From Planctomycetes bacterium syqfu (lineage in GTDB: Bacteria; Planctomycetota; Phycisphaerae; Phycisphaerales; Phycisphaeraceae), in assembly GCA_020974905.1 (NCBI GenBank), contig CP087563.1, positions 2,108,001 through 2,172,000 of the forward strand: a stretch of 64,000 nucleotides of DNA, written 5' to 3'. A program made the position numbers and the translations under genes. Positions within the stretch are counted from its first letter, which is position 1. Each line of letters starts with the position of its first letter. Below the pieces are notes generated by a model that did not search any database, had not been told where the DNA came from, and saw only the letters and a list, made by a program, of their open reading frames with translations. Shown here piece by piece: positions 44,701-53,438 of this stretch.

Positions 44701-45244
44701 ACTCCAACGTCAAGCCCGTGCTATATCCGTTACCCATTCGAATGAGATTGCAGGATGCATCCTGATCATCGACTTCATGAATGCGGAACCAGCCTGATAG
44801 CGAACCGCCTTTGGCAAACTCCACACCGGTGATGCCGCTGCGGTAAATCTTGGACGCCTGCCAGGGAAGCGTGGAGGTCTCAGCACCACTGAACACCGCC
44901 GACTTCCAGGGCCAGCGACCATGCGACCATGTCGGGGGTGGCCCGAATTTCGGATCAAGACTCAGCGCGTGACCTGATCCCTTGGTGCGTTGAATCGTCA
45001 GTGAACCAAGCGGTCCACCGGTGACCGCACGCTGTGATCGGTCGATATCCACATGGTTGGTGATTTCGTCGCCCGAACCTTTTTCAAAGGTATAGAACCG
45101 AATCAGAGCGGGTTCATCGAGCATCATCTGCTTGTACTGTTCATAGGCTGCCTGCTGTTTAGCGACATCTGCCAAAGCAGGCGATGTGAGGAGTAGAAAC
45201 AGCGTGCAGAGTTTGAAGAATGACGGTGTGATGGTCTGTTGCAT
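41762..45244 (-). CDS. Secreted modular protein: LamG-like domain, GH39-like barrel, C-terminal CBM9-like domain
   Basis: A 1160-aa protein. Signal peptide ends near residue 26 (SPALADVA). Residues ~45-320 are a LamG/concanavalin-like domain: LIRFYTFEKGSGDEI, GGSLSGWFRIHEV, CIAGVWHHFAVTFDDKMVRLYLDGK, IGEFAVFNQAL. A beta linker follows to ~440. The barrel has FRAFVWFYCKH, FGLEVTSEPHAKD (E552, possible acid/base), VDGVSYHPYTANP and NLVMWNTECTVGQ (E649, likely nucleophile). The C-terminal ~985-1150 resembles CBM9: LDGNDDEWSDIKG, LKLAWREDGLYFLLKVTDD, FRYDCLELFFDG. It is likely exported and acts on polysaccharide. It is 33 bp behind the related 45278 gene in one operon, and unlike that protein keeps its catalytic Glu residues. 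Confidence 0.75.
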   Translation of the reverse strand: MQQTITPSFFKLCTLFLLLTSPALADVAKQQAAYEQYKQMMLDEPALIRFYTFEKGSGDEITNHVDIDRSQRAVTGGPLGSLTIQRTKGSGHALSLDPKFGPPPTWSHGRWPWKSAVFSGAETSTLPWQASKIYRSGITGVEFAKGGSLSGWFRIHEVDDQDASCNLIRMGNGYSTGLTLEYAKAKWNPDGRLEFRLAAPEGVSRVQLTAKPCIAGVWHHFAVTFDDKMVRLYLDGKMVEEKPSTGPVIPTTYENMPMIGPFYEANSPSRFGEFLMLAHNPAKSDGATIARYDIGEFAVFNQALESQTIVKQYQAGKPEMTTSQQLALYHQQKQRQQTLDAIVIDLPNKTDGYFRVNTPFTTTIHMPQTSTITGDLIAEFALETLEGKPLQSIKQTLAAGKQVQQTFTLDQCGLYYLDVIIRNTDGEVLKRLSSKQGIGIVSPAPQELTEHNPLAFWADWEDRFYFDVPTRRMNYVPSRDVEPGESDTAAMDKFMEKYNTYANRVPNFRAFVWFYCKHDNSEKTRQHNEKLFSEAIKLFKSLNIFGLEVTSEPHAKDIKGYVAMLMEVYKAVEREKPELLIVPPGAAPPSIPMIADILKKGGINYVDGVSYHPYTANPIGAYLWESNTARLKKVIEQYPDKNLVMWNTECTVGQLPRINGRPMTRSDGFAARFKSSESYGLQFFPFFVPRYPEDEGAALQCHGILMDLLQGYKLYTIHTTPNNEGQPSYKGLAITALAGQVLNKQKQITRLPMSIAQNMCIMVKDTDNKTTAALFSLNESTVNFQVQPNKTYKTMDMLGNFSQITANHTGLITLPIGLKPVYIFDVPSEMKEVVPLLVQAPEVLPENRILAGKVTVTNPFDKPLKGMLVAKPIRGTDISLSQSTVSLAPGATEVLDVTLKADFLKRRPYLLSVDLQNEQGKVIAAAQSIFKSNGVIQVIPEATTSITLDGNDDEWSDIKGVVCDDVDSVVHGKPNFAEVWLPQWMSKEDLSLDLKLAWREDGLYFLLKVTDDKVIPAPEGAHAFRYDCLELFFDGRKFGERGTTISVGADQAVITPNDTEQAKPCKFWFARKDKEQVSADLQTVSRKTADGYVIEGKLIPKPWLDFKLLPSSQFMMDFLVDDTDDTNPKWLRKSAMAVHGTFNNYVNPDLWNRYELEAAR

Positions 45245-45277
45245 ATTGAATCTTTCAGGTCGGTTTCTGTTTGAAAT

Positions 45278-47698
45278 TTACTTGTATGTCGCGTTGTAGA
45301 GATAAATGGGTTGTGCTCCGACTTGGATCGTTTGGCCTTGATCCAAAGTGAGAAGTCGGCCGAACATGTCGCGAGCCATGATGGGCTGATCATCATCAAT
45401 GGCAATAACAGGCAACGTGACTGGTTTGTCTTTGGCAAAGGCGATTAAGCCAGCTTGTTCGTTGTCAGTTGTAAATGCATAGAGATGAAATCCCGCAGGA
45501 GTTGATTCGATTGGCGTCAGTTGGGGCTCGTTGCGCAGTGTCTGCGTGAGCATGGATAAAGCCAAACCTTTGAGACCGGGTAAGCCATCCACGGCATTTT
45601 CCATGGGGTAAAACGCAGCAGGAGACGGATTGAGAATCACGCGTTGCACGCCGGATGCCAATTGCATGATCACGCTTTGAATCATCCATGTCGCAGCATC
45701 ATGTTCATTGGCTAGCGGGGTCGGCCAGGCAGTTTCGGTAATGCGTTGCGATGCGTCGGGGAAGATGGAAGAGCGATTGGCCTGCTGCAAGCCTAGGCCG
45801 GTGTTCCAAATGGGCAGGTTGGGATAGCCCATTTTCTTGCAGACCGTCTGAACGGATTGGAGTTGATCGAGCAACTTGCCCTGCGTTATCGGGTGTGCGA
45901 TGTGGGACTGAACGCAAAGGATGTCGATCAGGTCACCGCCCTTGTCTTGCAAAAGCGTTTGCGTCCAATGGGCGGAGAGTTGCCAGACACCGCCACTGAC
46001 GATTTGCTTCTCACCTTTGGACGCGCGGATTGCTCCGGACGCAGCAGTGAGTAATTGGCGGTATTGGCTAATCGTCAGTTGGCCTGAGGGGATCCATTGC
46101 GATGCGTCCCATATTTCCCAGTATTTGATGTGACGGTAACGTGCCAGCATCTTGCGGATGAACTGTTGGTAGTGTGCCAGCGTTTTATCATCAATGGTGG
46201 TCTTGGGTTTGACGTTGGCCCATCGTGGAAAACCGGTCACGCAGACGATGGTTTGAATCGGCGATGCTTTTAAAGGCAATAAACTCTGATCCGATGTACT
46301 CCAGTCATACTCACCGCTGACCGGCTCAATGTCTCGCCAATCACAAACCACGCGCGTTAAGCCCACATTTAATGCTGCAGCCTCGGGACGATGAGAGAGA
46401 TTCTGCGCCCCCAGCCATGGCAATAAGTCACTGCGTTGCGTTGAGGTATTGATCACCGACGTCGCTGCCAACGGGTATTGTTTTGCATTCAGTCGCTCGC
46501 CCTTTTCATCGAGCATTGCCATCGTCAGTAGATACAAACCAGGTGTCGGGAGTGTGATCTGCGCCTGCAGTGACTGGGTTTTCTGCGCTGCAAAGGTCAT
46601 GCGTGTGTCATAGATCACATTGCCTTGTGCATCGGTGAGTGTGTAGGAAGCCTGCGTGGGCTGGAGGTCACTGTCTAGAGTCGAGAAGGTCAAGTCAATG
46701 GGTTGTTCAACGGGAAAATAGCCAAAGCTCTTGGGATCAATGTGCAATTGCAGCGAGGCCAGATTTTCACGTCGCTTGTTTTCAGCCTCGAGTCGGAGCA
46801 AGCGTTGTGTTTTATTTTCCTCTCCGATTTCATGAGGTTGACCTGCTTTGTATATGGATTGGACCTGTTGTGCGTTGATGGGCGTATGCAGTGCTGCCAA
46901 CTCATCGATGCGGAAATCCAGCAGGTTTGCTTTGCTGTACCACTTGCTGAAAATTCGCAAGCCGCGCTCGGGTTTGGTTTGGCAGAACCATTGATCCGGG
47001 GCGTCGGGCTTGGGCATGTTGAGTGCTTGGTTGGATTGATCAGCCAATTGCCCGTTGACGTAGAGATGCATTTTGCCATTCGCTGCAACGATAGTGACAT
47101 GATGCCAACGCTCGGGGAGAAAGGGTTTGCATTCGAGGGTGGTGGTGTTCTTGCCGTTCCCGCAGGCCAAAGCGAGTCTGCCCTGCTTAGCCCATTTGGC
47201 TTTGACGAATTCCATCCGCCAACCGATTTTGTAGCCGGTGTTCAGATGCATGATTGTGCCGTTGAAAGATTCTGCGACATCACGCACGCGCATCCAGAAA
47301 CTGATGGTGTAGCCCGCATCGAAATCGGGCAGCCAACCGGTGGGACCTAATTCATGGTCAGTGGTCCCGGTCTGCAAAGCAGTGAGAAAACCGTCGCGCC
47401 CCAGGGTCATGTGTGGCATGATGCGGTGATCGCTGGCCTGAACCGCTGCACCACGCCAAGGACCATAAGGCGACTGACTGACATACGTCAGATCACCACG
47501 ACCGGGACTTGCGAGATTGGTAATCAAACCGGGTTGCGCCAAGTCGAACTGGTAGTACAAATCCAGTTCTCTCGACTTGGCAAAAGGCGCGTAACAGTCC
47601 GGCAATCTGCCAGGCGTTCCCGCCCATGTTGTGCCCACAGCCATCCCACCAAACAACGCCACACTCAGAAGTGTCATCATCCAGACCCGATACTTCAT
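45278..47698 (-). CDS. Secreted LamG plus GH39-like barrel protein that lacks both catalytic glutamates (candidate pseudoenzyme)
   Basis: An 806-aa protein. Signal peptide ends near residue 26 (GTTWAG). LamG-like domain ~40-290: LDLYYQFDLAQPGLITNL, GYTISFWMRVRDV, FLPERWHHVTIVAANGKMHL, LDFRIDELAAL. The barrel reads VGLTRVVCDWRDIEPVSGEYDW, IQTIVCVTGFPRWA and HIKYWEIWDASQWIP. In GH39 and related enzymes the last strand normally reads YWEIWNEP; here the acid/base Glu is Ala (A532). The nucleophile strand LPIWNTGLGLQQ has Gly (G634) where the neighbouring 41762 protein has Glu (MWNTECTVGQ). The fold looks intact, so binding rather than hydrolysis is likely. It has no C-terminal CBM9-like domain. 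It is the first gene of the pair and is divergent from a GntR-type regulator. Confidence 0.72.
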   Translation of the reverse strand: MKYRVWMMTLLSVALFGGMAVGTTWAGTPGRLPDCYAPFAKSRELDLYYQFDLAQPGLITNLASPGRGDLTYVSQSPYGPWRGAAVQASDHRIMPHMTLGRDGFLTALQTGTTDHELGPTGWLPDFDAGYTISFWMRVRDVAESFNGTIMHLNTGYKIGWRMEFVKAKWAKQGRLALACGNGKNTTTLECKPFLPERWHHVTIVAANGKMHLYVNGQLADQSNQALNMPKPDAPDQWFCQTKPERGLRIFSKWYSKANLLDFRIDELAALHTPINAQQVQSIYKAGQPHEIGEENKTQRLLRLEAENKRRENLASLQLHIDPKSFGYFPVEQPIDLTFSTLDSDLQPTQASYTLTDAQGNVIYDTRMTFAAQKTQSLQAQITLPTPGLYLLTMAMLDEKGERLNAKQYPLAATSVINTSTQRSDLLPWLGAQNLSHRPEAAALNVGLTRVVCDWRDIEPVSGEYDWSTSDQSLLPLKASPIQTIVCVTGFPRWANVKPKTTIDDKTLAHYQQFIRKMLARYRHIKYWEIWDASQWIPSGQLTISQYRQLLTAASGAIRASKGEKQIVSGGVWQLSAHWTQTLLQDKGGDLIDILCVQSHIAHPITQGKLLDQLQSVQTVCKKMGYPNLPIWNTGLGLQQANRSSIFPDASQRITETAWPTPLANEHDAATWMIQSVIMQLASGVQRVILNPSPAAFYPMENAVDGLPGLKGLALSMLTQTLRNEPQLTPIESTPAGFHLYAFTTDNEQAGLIAFAKDKPVTLPVIAIDDDQPIMARDMFGRLLTLDQGQTIQVGAQPIYLYNATYK

Positions 47699-47887
47699 GA
47701 CCCATCATCCTTGTGCTTGCCGTCTGCATCACCGACATTGGGGATGCGCTTGAGCAGACTGTTTCGCCAAAGCAAAATCACGGGGGATTATTGATCGACA
47801 GCCCAACCATCCCCCCACCGGCCGAGCCAGTGTTCAAACCCATCAAGCACGTCGATCGTGATGCATGATAGGCAAGTTATTAATTAA

Positions 47888-47948
47888 TTATCAACTTTTA
47901 ACCACTTTTCTTTATAAAAAACTTGAAATCCTATAAAACCGTTGATAA
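47888..47948. promoter_or_regulatory. AT-rich divergent regulatory region with inverted repeat
   Basis: TTATCAAC (47888-47895) and GTTGATAA (47941-47948) are inverted with centres 53 bp apart, about five helical turns. A plus-strand TATAAA lies at 47932-47937, 20 bases before the regulator ATG, which has no SD. The remaining 47699-47887 shows nothing clear. Confidence 0.4.
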
Positions 47949-47957
47949 GTTTATGGT

Positions 47958-49073
47958 ATGCCGCTAACGACTGATACCACTGGTCAACGCATGCGCCCCA
48001 ATCGGGTGCTCGATCATTTGCGTGGTGTTTTAGCCAGCGGTCACTATGCACCGGGGGCCAAATTCTATTCCAACAACACCTTGGCAAAACGGTTTGGGAT
48101 CAGTCCGCCGACTGCGGGGAAGGTGCTCGACTCGCTGTGTTCTGACGGGTTGGTTGAGCGTGTCAAAGGCAGTGGCACGTATGTCACCGAGCATGCAATG
48201 AATCACCGCATTGAGCAATATGCCATGGTCTCATGGATGGAAATTGGACATCCGGCATTGCGTGGTTCGGAGCGTTACCAACTGCTCATCAGCTTTGAAG
48301 AAGTCTGCAATCAGGACGGCTGTAATGCCCAGGTGATCAACGTGGATGACCCGGAATTTGAGCCGCGATTCCAATCACTCATCGAGAAGGGATTGGACGG
48401 GATTCTGTTCCTGCCTCCGTTTGATCATCCCAGTGTTGCGCAGATCATCGAGCAGACCCGCGCGATGGACATCCCGGTGATTTACTGGTCAGATGGTGAG
48501 GTCCTGCCAGAACTGGATCATGCCTATCGCACACGGTTTGACAGTTCACAGTGTGGCAGGATTGCGACCGAACATTTACTTTCCATGGGACATAAGCATA
48601 TTGCTGCCATCCGTCGCAGCAGCTTTGGTCAGTGGAGCCTTGAGCGTATCGATGGCTATCACCAGGCAATGGCTGAAGCACGCATCCCCAAGAGTCAGCG
48701 TCAGGTGGTGCATATCCCTGACGACTGTCTGAGCCCATCTCAGTTAACCGAACTGCTACGACAAATTAAAAACGACGGCTGCACAGCCATTGTCGCAAGT
48801 AATGATGCCCTGGCTTACGAATTGATTCTGGCAGGTCGCGCGATCGGTTTACAGTTCCCCAAAGACCTCTCCATCATCGGCGTGGACAACCGGGGGCCTG
48901 CCATTCTCCTGGGACTGACAACCATCGAGTTGCCCGCGATGGATATGGCGGGCGCGATCACCAGAATCTTCCAGAATCACGAGCAATACGATCAACAAAC
49001 ACCTGTCACCGTGGGCTGTCGATTAATCTCACGTAACACCGTCGGACCGCCAGCCAATGTCAACGTGTCTTGA
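47958..49073 (+). CDS. GntR-type winged helix fused to LacI-like sugar-binding domain
   Basis: A 371-aa protein. The N-terminal GntR winged helix spans ~15-80: VLDHLRGVLASGHYAPGAKF, NNTLAKRFGISPPTAGKVL, CSDGLVERVKGSGTYV. The C-terminal ~270 residues are a periplasmic-binding-protein-like effector domain of LacI type: IEKGLDGILFLPPFDHPSV, MDIPVIYWSD, CGRIATEHLLSMGHKHIAAI, CTAIVASNDALAYELILAGRAIG, SIIGVDNRGPAILLGLTTIE. The combination matches the AraR-like architecture, which responds to sugars. It is divergent from the two LamG-GH39-like genes, its likely targets. The prepilin gene at 49175 lies 101 bp downstream and may be co-transcribed. Confidence 0.88.
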   Translation: MPLTTDTTGQRMRPNRVLDHLRGVLASGHYAPGAKFYSNNTLAKRFGISPPTAGKVLDSLCSDGLVERVKGSGTYVTEHAMNHRIEQYAMVSWMEIGHPALRGSERYQLLISFEEVCNQDGCNAQVINVDDPEFEPRFQSLIEKGLDGILFLPPFDHPSVAQIIEQTRAMDIPVIYWSDGEVLPELDHAYRTRFDSSQCGRIATEHLLSMGHKHIAAIRRSSFGQWSLERIDGYHQAMAEARIPKSQRQVVHIPDDCLSPSQLTELLRQIKNDGCTAIVASNDALAYELILAGRAIGLQFPKDLSIIGVDNRGPAILLGLTTIELPAMDMAGAITRIFQNHEQYDQQTPVTVGCRLISRNTVGPPANVNVS

Positions 49074-49174
49074 CCAACCCACATGCAGTGCATTTGCCTG
49101 CAAATAGATGAGTTCCGCCGCTGCGTTCTGTTTGGCAACGGTTTTCAAAAAACAAACGGTTCGAAAGGAACGCC

Positions 49175-49873
49175 ATGACTTGCCCCACCCAATCGCGTAC
49201 GTCAACCGGATTCACGTTAATCGAACTGCTGGTTGTGATCTCAATCATCAGCCTGTTGATCTCGATCCTATTACCAGCGTTGGGTAGCGCACGCGCTTCT
49301 GCACGCAGTATCCAATGTGCTGCCAATATCCGAAGTATCGGCACGGCATGCGGTATCTACAGCAATGACTGGCAAGACTGGCTGCCTGGACCATCACATG
49401 AAGATCCGGCCACCAATACATGGTGGCGCTGGCCGGCTTTGCTTTCCTCATACCTGTCGATCAAATCCAATGTGACATCCGATCCCAATTTGGCTAAACG
49501 CACCGTCTACACCTGCCCGTCGGATGACGTGCTGACGTATCCTGCTTCAACCCAATTCTGGGCACCGACGAGTTATGGCTGCAATCGTGCCAACTTCCAG
49601 GATGCGACCATTGATGGCCCGGTGTATCGCAATTCAGATCTCAAACAACCATCCAAGTACTGCTATTTTGCTGACATGAAATCCATCTGGTTCCAAGGCG
49701 GCACCACCACCAATTATCTGGCGAACACCGGCTACTGGGAAACCACCTCATGGGAACCCCGCCACAAAGGTCCGGCATTTAACATGCTCTTCACCGATTT
49801 CCATGTCGCTACCGTGAGTTTCGACAACCTGCCGGAGAGCTCGGTAGCACAGTTGTGGCGTTGGAAGCCTTGA
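49175..49873 (+). CDS. Prepilin-like protein, paired with the GntR-hybrid regulator
   Basis: A 232-aa protein from ATG 49175 with AAAGGAAC upstream. Prepilin signal [20 protein letters not shown], helix ending [12 protein letters not shown], then [18 protein letters not shown]. It differs from the other six in lying on the plus strand, in following a regulator rather than preceding an enzyme, and in having [19 protein letters not shown], where the DG of the H-x9-DG motif is DF. It could serve the divergent LamG-GH39-like pair. Confidence 0.85.
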   Translation: MTCPTQSRTSTGFTLIELLVVISIISLLISILLPALGSARASARSIQCAANIRSIGTACGIYSNDWQDWLPGPSHEDPATNTWWRWPALLSSYLSIKSNVTSDPNLAKRTVYTCPSDDVLTYPASTQFWAPTSYGCNRANFQDATIDGPVYRNSDLKQPSKYCYFADMKSIWFQGGTTTNYLANTGYWETTSWEPRHKGPAFNMLFTDFHVATVSFDNLPESSVAQLWRWKP

Positions 49874-49948
49874 TTCGTCTGCAACGATTTTCAGATGTGA
49901 ATAACCAACAACACAAACAAGTGAGTCTTTGACAATCACTGCGTTGGA

Positions 49949-51982
49949 TCAAACCGATTGCTTGACCCATCCTGTTTGACCAATCGCCCACGCATCTTCG
50001 CATCGCGGATTAGATAGATCATCCCAAAGTAAACCCGGTGATGCGATAAAACCATCACCCGCAAGATAGGGCAACGTCTCAGCCTTGATATCCGAACACT
50101 GCCAGGTCGGCGACGATGCATAACGACCGTTAACTGTGCGAATCGAAACGCCATCAAACGGTGTTGCGTACGCCAGTGTCATCACCAATACCTCGCGATC
50201 CGTTAACGCCTGTCGGTGATAACGCATGCGACGCGTCAAGCCATAGAACTGATCTTCAATAACGGTCGCTTCGTGCAATGCATGCAGGTAGGAACCGATA
50301 TCCAGCTGCCAATCCGATGCATCCGCCAACTCAATGGCCATGCCGTTGTTGAGCATGGCAAGTTGCTTGTCGGTGATTGATGAAGCTTGCTGTTCAAGAT
50401 TAACCACTTCCAGATAGTGATATTGTTCATTGAATTTAAGCCTGGCATGACAGGGTGAATCCGGCATACCATTCATAGCCAAGGGATATAGACCGACAAA
50501 CGCATCACCCAACTTCGCACCAAACCATTGCCCAACCGGGTAAGGCTGGTCGGGGTTCATGGGGTGACCCTGCTGGTCAACAAAGCCATCAAACTGTCCG
50601 ACTGCGTTGGGGGCGATGATGCCCATGCGCAGCAATGAAACAGCCATCTCAGACAAATGTCGATGCGGTACCATCCCCAGTAACGCAGTCTGTTGATGCT
50701 GCACCGTATGCACACTCGCACGGCTGGAGAGATTGGCTTCCCCATGTGTCAATTGGTGAAACGTGTTGTCTTCGGTCATGCCCGGGAAAGCATCATTGAC
50801 CAGATACCGTGTGTAGAGAACCGGGCTGATGTCTTTGTGATTGTTGCCAGTCACATAGAGATTGGCAGTCTGCTCACCGGTGAGAAATGAACTGGAAGCA
50901 GACCCCAGCGAGTAGGCCTGCTGCATGAAGGATTGGGTGTCGACGCGTTTGAGTGGTGAATGCGCAGTGGTCCCCTGTTCTGCAGAAGCGAGGACTTCGT
51001 ACGGATAGTCTTTGTGAATGAATCGCCTTGCGATGGCATCATCAAGTAACGCGTCATCCGTCGTTGCATACCATGCCATCCGCGCCGTGTGTTCCAAGGG
51101 ATCATTGCCATGCATGCACTGAAGTCCGGGGCGGGGCATGATCGCTTCGGTCGCAGTAATACCCGATACTTCCGGCCCAAACAGGAACCAGCAAAGACAA
51201 TTCAATGGTGAGATGTAATTATTAAAATCATCCAGATACGCTCGGCTGAATGGTCCTGCTGGACACTTGGCAACCGGATGCCAATGCGATGCAAGGTCTG
51301 CCCACAAACGCTTGACGATCTTACCCGCGTGTTCGCGAACCTGCTCATGACGCGTGTGCGTGTAAAGCGTCATCAGATGATGAATCGTGTCCGGCATGTA
51401 ATTGGGACTGTTGTACTCACTGATCAAACCACATCGCGATAACATCTCTGCCAACCGCTGCAGCTTCCAAAGGCCCATTTGAATCCAGGCATCTTCACCA
51501 AACCGCTCACCTGCCAGGATCAACGTATTGACTGCCATAGCAGGCATATTGTCGTTATACCCGTGAAACTGATAGTCCGTCGCCTGCATCCCAGCCTTGT
51601 GCTGACACCCTTGGCAGACCATCTCTTCACATCGCGCCTTGGCCTGATCGGTCATCAAATGTTCGAACTTCACCAGGTGATGCATCATGATGCTGGTGTT
51701 GAAAATCCCAAAGCGAATACCAGCAACCTCGGGCATTGGCGCTCGACACACCAATTGATTAGCCGTATGTCGCTCGGCTTCATTACCAAGATAAAACGCG
51801 GTTGCAATCTGTAAATCCAGTCGCCCAAACTCCTGCGTCAACGGGATCAACCAATTGGCATCCGCATCAAGGATGGGTTTGAACAGGTCTCGGGCAATAT
51901 GCATGTACTGATCACATCGCTGCTGACGTCCTGCTCGGAGTTGCTGGATGCGTTGAAGGTTTTGTTCGGCGGTGTCGTGCAT
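49949..51982 (-). CDS. Protein of unknown function, probably an all-alpha toroid with a C-terminal beta domain
   Basis: About 677 aa from ATG 51982 (MHDTAEQNLQRIQQL); a TTG two codons upstream is also possible. No signal peptide. The first ~400 residues are helical: TQEFGRLDLQIATAFYL, YNDNMPAMAVNTLILAGERF, CGLISEYNSPNYMPDTIHHL, HAGKIVKRLWADLASHWHP. The EYNSPNY segment and repeated helices suggest an (alpha/alpha)6 barrel, as in several lyases and unsaturated-sugar hydrolases. The second part is beta-rich (FVGLYPLAMNG, YLEVVNLEQQASS, SIRTVNGRYASS). I cannot place it in a family. It is the last gene of the minus-strand run after a GntR-hybrid regulator and would act in the cytoplasm. Confidence 0.6.
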   Translation of the reverse strand: MHDTAEQNLQRIQQLRAGRQQRCDQYMHIARDLFKPILDADANWLIPLTQEFGRLDLQIATAFYLGNEAERHTANQLVCRAPMPEVAGIRFGIFNTSIMMHHLVKFEHLMTDQAKARCEEMVCQGCQHKAGMQATDYQFHGYNDNMPAMAVNTLILAGERFGEDAWIQMGLWKLQRLAEMLSRCGLISEYNSPNYMPDTIHHLMTLYTHTRHEQVREHAGKIVKRLWADLASHWHPVAKCPAGPFSRAYLDDFNNYISPLNCLCWFLFGPEVSGITATEAIMPRPGLQCMHGNDPLEHTARMAWYATTDDALLDDAIARRFIHKDYPYEVLASAEQGTTAHSPLKRVDTQSFMQQAYSLGSASSSFLTGEQTANLYVTGNNHKDISPVLYTRYLVNDAFPGMTEDNTFHQLTHGEANLSSRASVHTVQHQQTALLGMVPHRHLSEMAVSLLRMGIIAPNAVGQFDGFVDQQGHPMNPDQPYPVGQWFGAKLGDAFVGLYPLAMNGMPDSPCHARLKFNEQYHYLEVVNLEQQASSITDKQLAMLNNGMAIELADASDWQLDIGSYLHALHEATVIEDQFYGLTRRMRYHRQALTDREVLVMTLAYATPFDGVSIRTVNGRYASSPTWQCSDIKAETLPYLAGDGFIASPGLLWDDLSNPRCEDAWAIGQTGWVKQSV

Positions 51983-52156
51983 GGTCAATCAATTCCAACA
52001 GTTAATCTGGATCAATAGCAACGTCTTGATAGGCAACCAAGACATCACCATTCAACAAGCCACAAACGCAAACGAATCGCGCTGAACGTGAATTACCACG
52101 CACTTGGCCAACAGGCTTGTTGGATCCTGTAAAAAACTTGAATACAAACAGCAAGG

Positions 52157-53293
52157 TCACAAGGCGGTGCCCTGCTGGTTCTCGATTTTCAAAGCCTGTG
52201 GCGAAAGCAACATTTCATCTCGCCACGTCAACTCCACGTTGATTAATTTAGACGCAGGCCTTTTACCTGCCATCAAAGTCTTGAGCATCTGCCAGGCATG
52301 TTCGGCTGAACGTGACGGGTCATTTTCCATGCGAGCCACCGGGAACGGCGCAACCAATCCGGAATAACGATTGGCATGCGTCACGATCATCAACTGCTCA
52401 GGGACATTCAAGCCCATATTGCTGATCGCGATGCAGGCATCATTGAAAATCAGATCATCAACCACGACCAGACCGTCCGGTTGCGACTTACGTTTGGCGG
52501 ACCAGATCGCGCGGAAGGCTTCCCAACCTTCCCCCGGATGTCCGGGCTGGACATACGGCTCAACCCAGCCGTCATACAACTTGACGCCAGCTTTTTGGCA
52601 CGCATCTTTGAACGCTTGAAGTCGCAGGTCGGGCTCGTTGCGCCCAAAGCGATCAATGACGCTTTGATTCCAACCCATGTAGGCGAGTTTACGGCGACCG
52701 TTACCCACCAGATACTGCACTGCGCGATGGATCATCGGTATGGTGTCCGTGCCGATGCGGTACTCATATTCTCCGCCACTAATACCCACCATGGGGATGT
52801 TTCGTTTCTTGACCACACGCGCCCACTGCGGGTCCGGTTCCATCCCGATGACCAACAAACCACTGAGTTTGTCACGTTCCACGGCTTGAAGAAAATCGAC
52901 ACCGGCAGCAGGAAACGGCGAACGCCCATCCTCACGGACATCTGTCAGGTAAATGCGATAGGCCATCTGGTTCTCAGACAAATGACCAATCACATGACGA
53001 ATGGCGGTCAACGCAAAGGTCGATGCATGCGGGGAAAAAATGTTACCTTGCAATAACAGTCCGACATGCTTGATCAACTGGATATCCAGAACATGTGTCC
53101 CCTTACCCACCTCACGACTAACCAATGATTCCTGGGCCAGCGTGGTCATGGCATTGCGAATGGTCACATTGCTTACACCAAAACGCTCGGCCAACGCGCG
53201 ATCACTGGGCAGCCGATCACCGGGGCTGAAGTGATGTTGGATCTCATGTCGAAGTGTCTCCACGAGATACTGGTGCATGTTCATCTTGGCCAT
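52157..53293 (-). CDS. GntR-type winged helix fused to LacI-like effector domain
   Basis: A 378-aa protein. The N-terminal GntR winged helix is QYLVETLRHEIQHHFSPGDR, LPSDRALAERFGVSNVTIRNA and SLVSREVGKGTHV (residues ~8-70). The effector domain follows: KHVGLLLQGNIFSP, RDKLSGLLVIGMEPD, NIPMVGISGGEYEYRIGTD, VQYLVGNGRRKLAYMGW, QPDGLVVVDDLIFNDACIAI, MGLNVPEQLMIVTHAN. It lies inside an operon of minus-strand genes but has its own promoter, flanked by a perfect 15-bp inverted repeat. Autoregulation together with the downstream 49949 gene is likely. The start could also be an internal ATG (MNMHQYL) four codons in. Confidence 0.88.
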   Translation of the reverse strand: MAKMNMHQYLVETLRHEIQHHFSPGDRLPSDRALAERFGVSNVTIRNAMTTLAQESLVSREVGKGTHVLDIQLIKHVGLLLQGNIFSPHASTFALTAIRHVIGHLSENQMAYRIYLTDVREDGRSPFPAAGVDFLQAVERDKLSGLLVIGMEPDPQWARVVKKRNIPMVGISGGEYEYRIGTDTIPMIHRAVQYLVGNGRRKLAYMGWNQSVIDRFGRNEPDLRLQAFKDACQKAGVKLYDGWVEPYVQPGHPGEGWEAFRAIWSAKRKSQPDGLVVVDDLIFNDACIAISNMGLNVPEQLMIVTHANRYSGLVAPFPVARMENDPSRSAEHAWQMLKTLMAGKRPASKLINVELTWRDEMLLSPQALKIENQQGTAL

Positions 53294-53315
53294 GGGAATA
53301 TTTCACATACGGCAA

Positions 53316-53361
53316 ATTGACTTACTCAATTTATTCTATCCAGACAATTGAGTAAGTCAAT
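53316..53361 (-). promoter_or_regulatory. Promoter flanked by a perfect 15-bp inverted repeat (GntR operator pair)
   Basis: ATTGACTTACTCAAT (53316-53330) and ATTGAGTAAGTCAAT (53347-53361) are exact reverse complements 16 bases apart. On the minus strand, -35 TTGACT (53355-53360), spacer 16, -10 TAGAAT (53333-53338). One arm covers the -35, the other lies behind the -10. Each arm is itself a near-palindrome (TGACTTACTCA), so two dimer sites are possible. Confidence 0.8.
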
Positions 53362-53438
53362 CTTTAACACACAAGACAGGCAAACCCGCGACAAACTAAG
53401 GTTCAAGCGAGTTCATAAACCAAATCATTCAAAAACAA

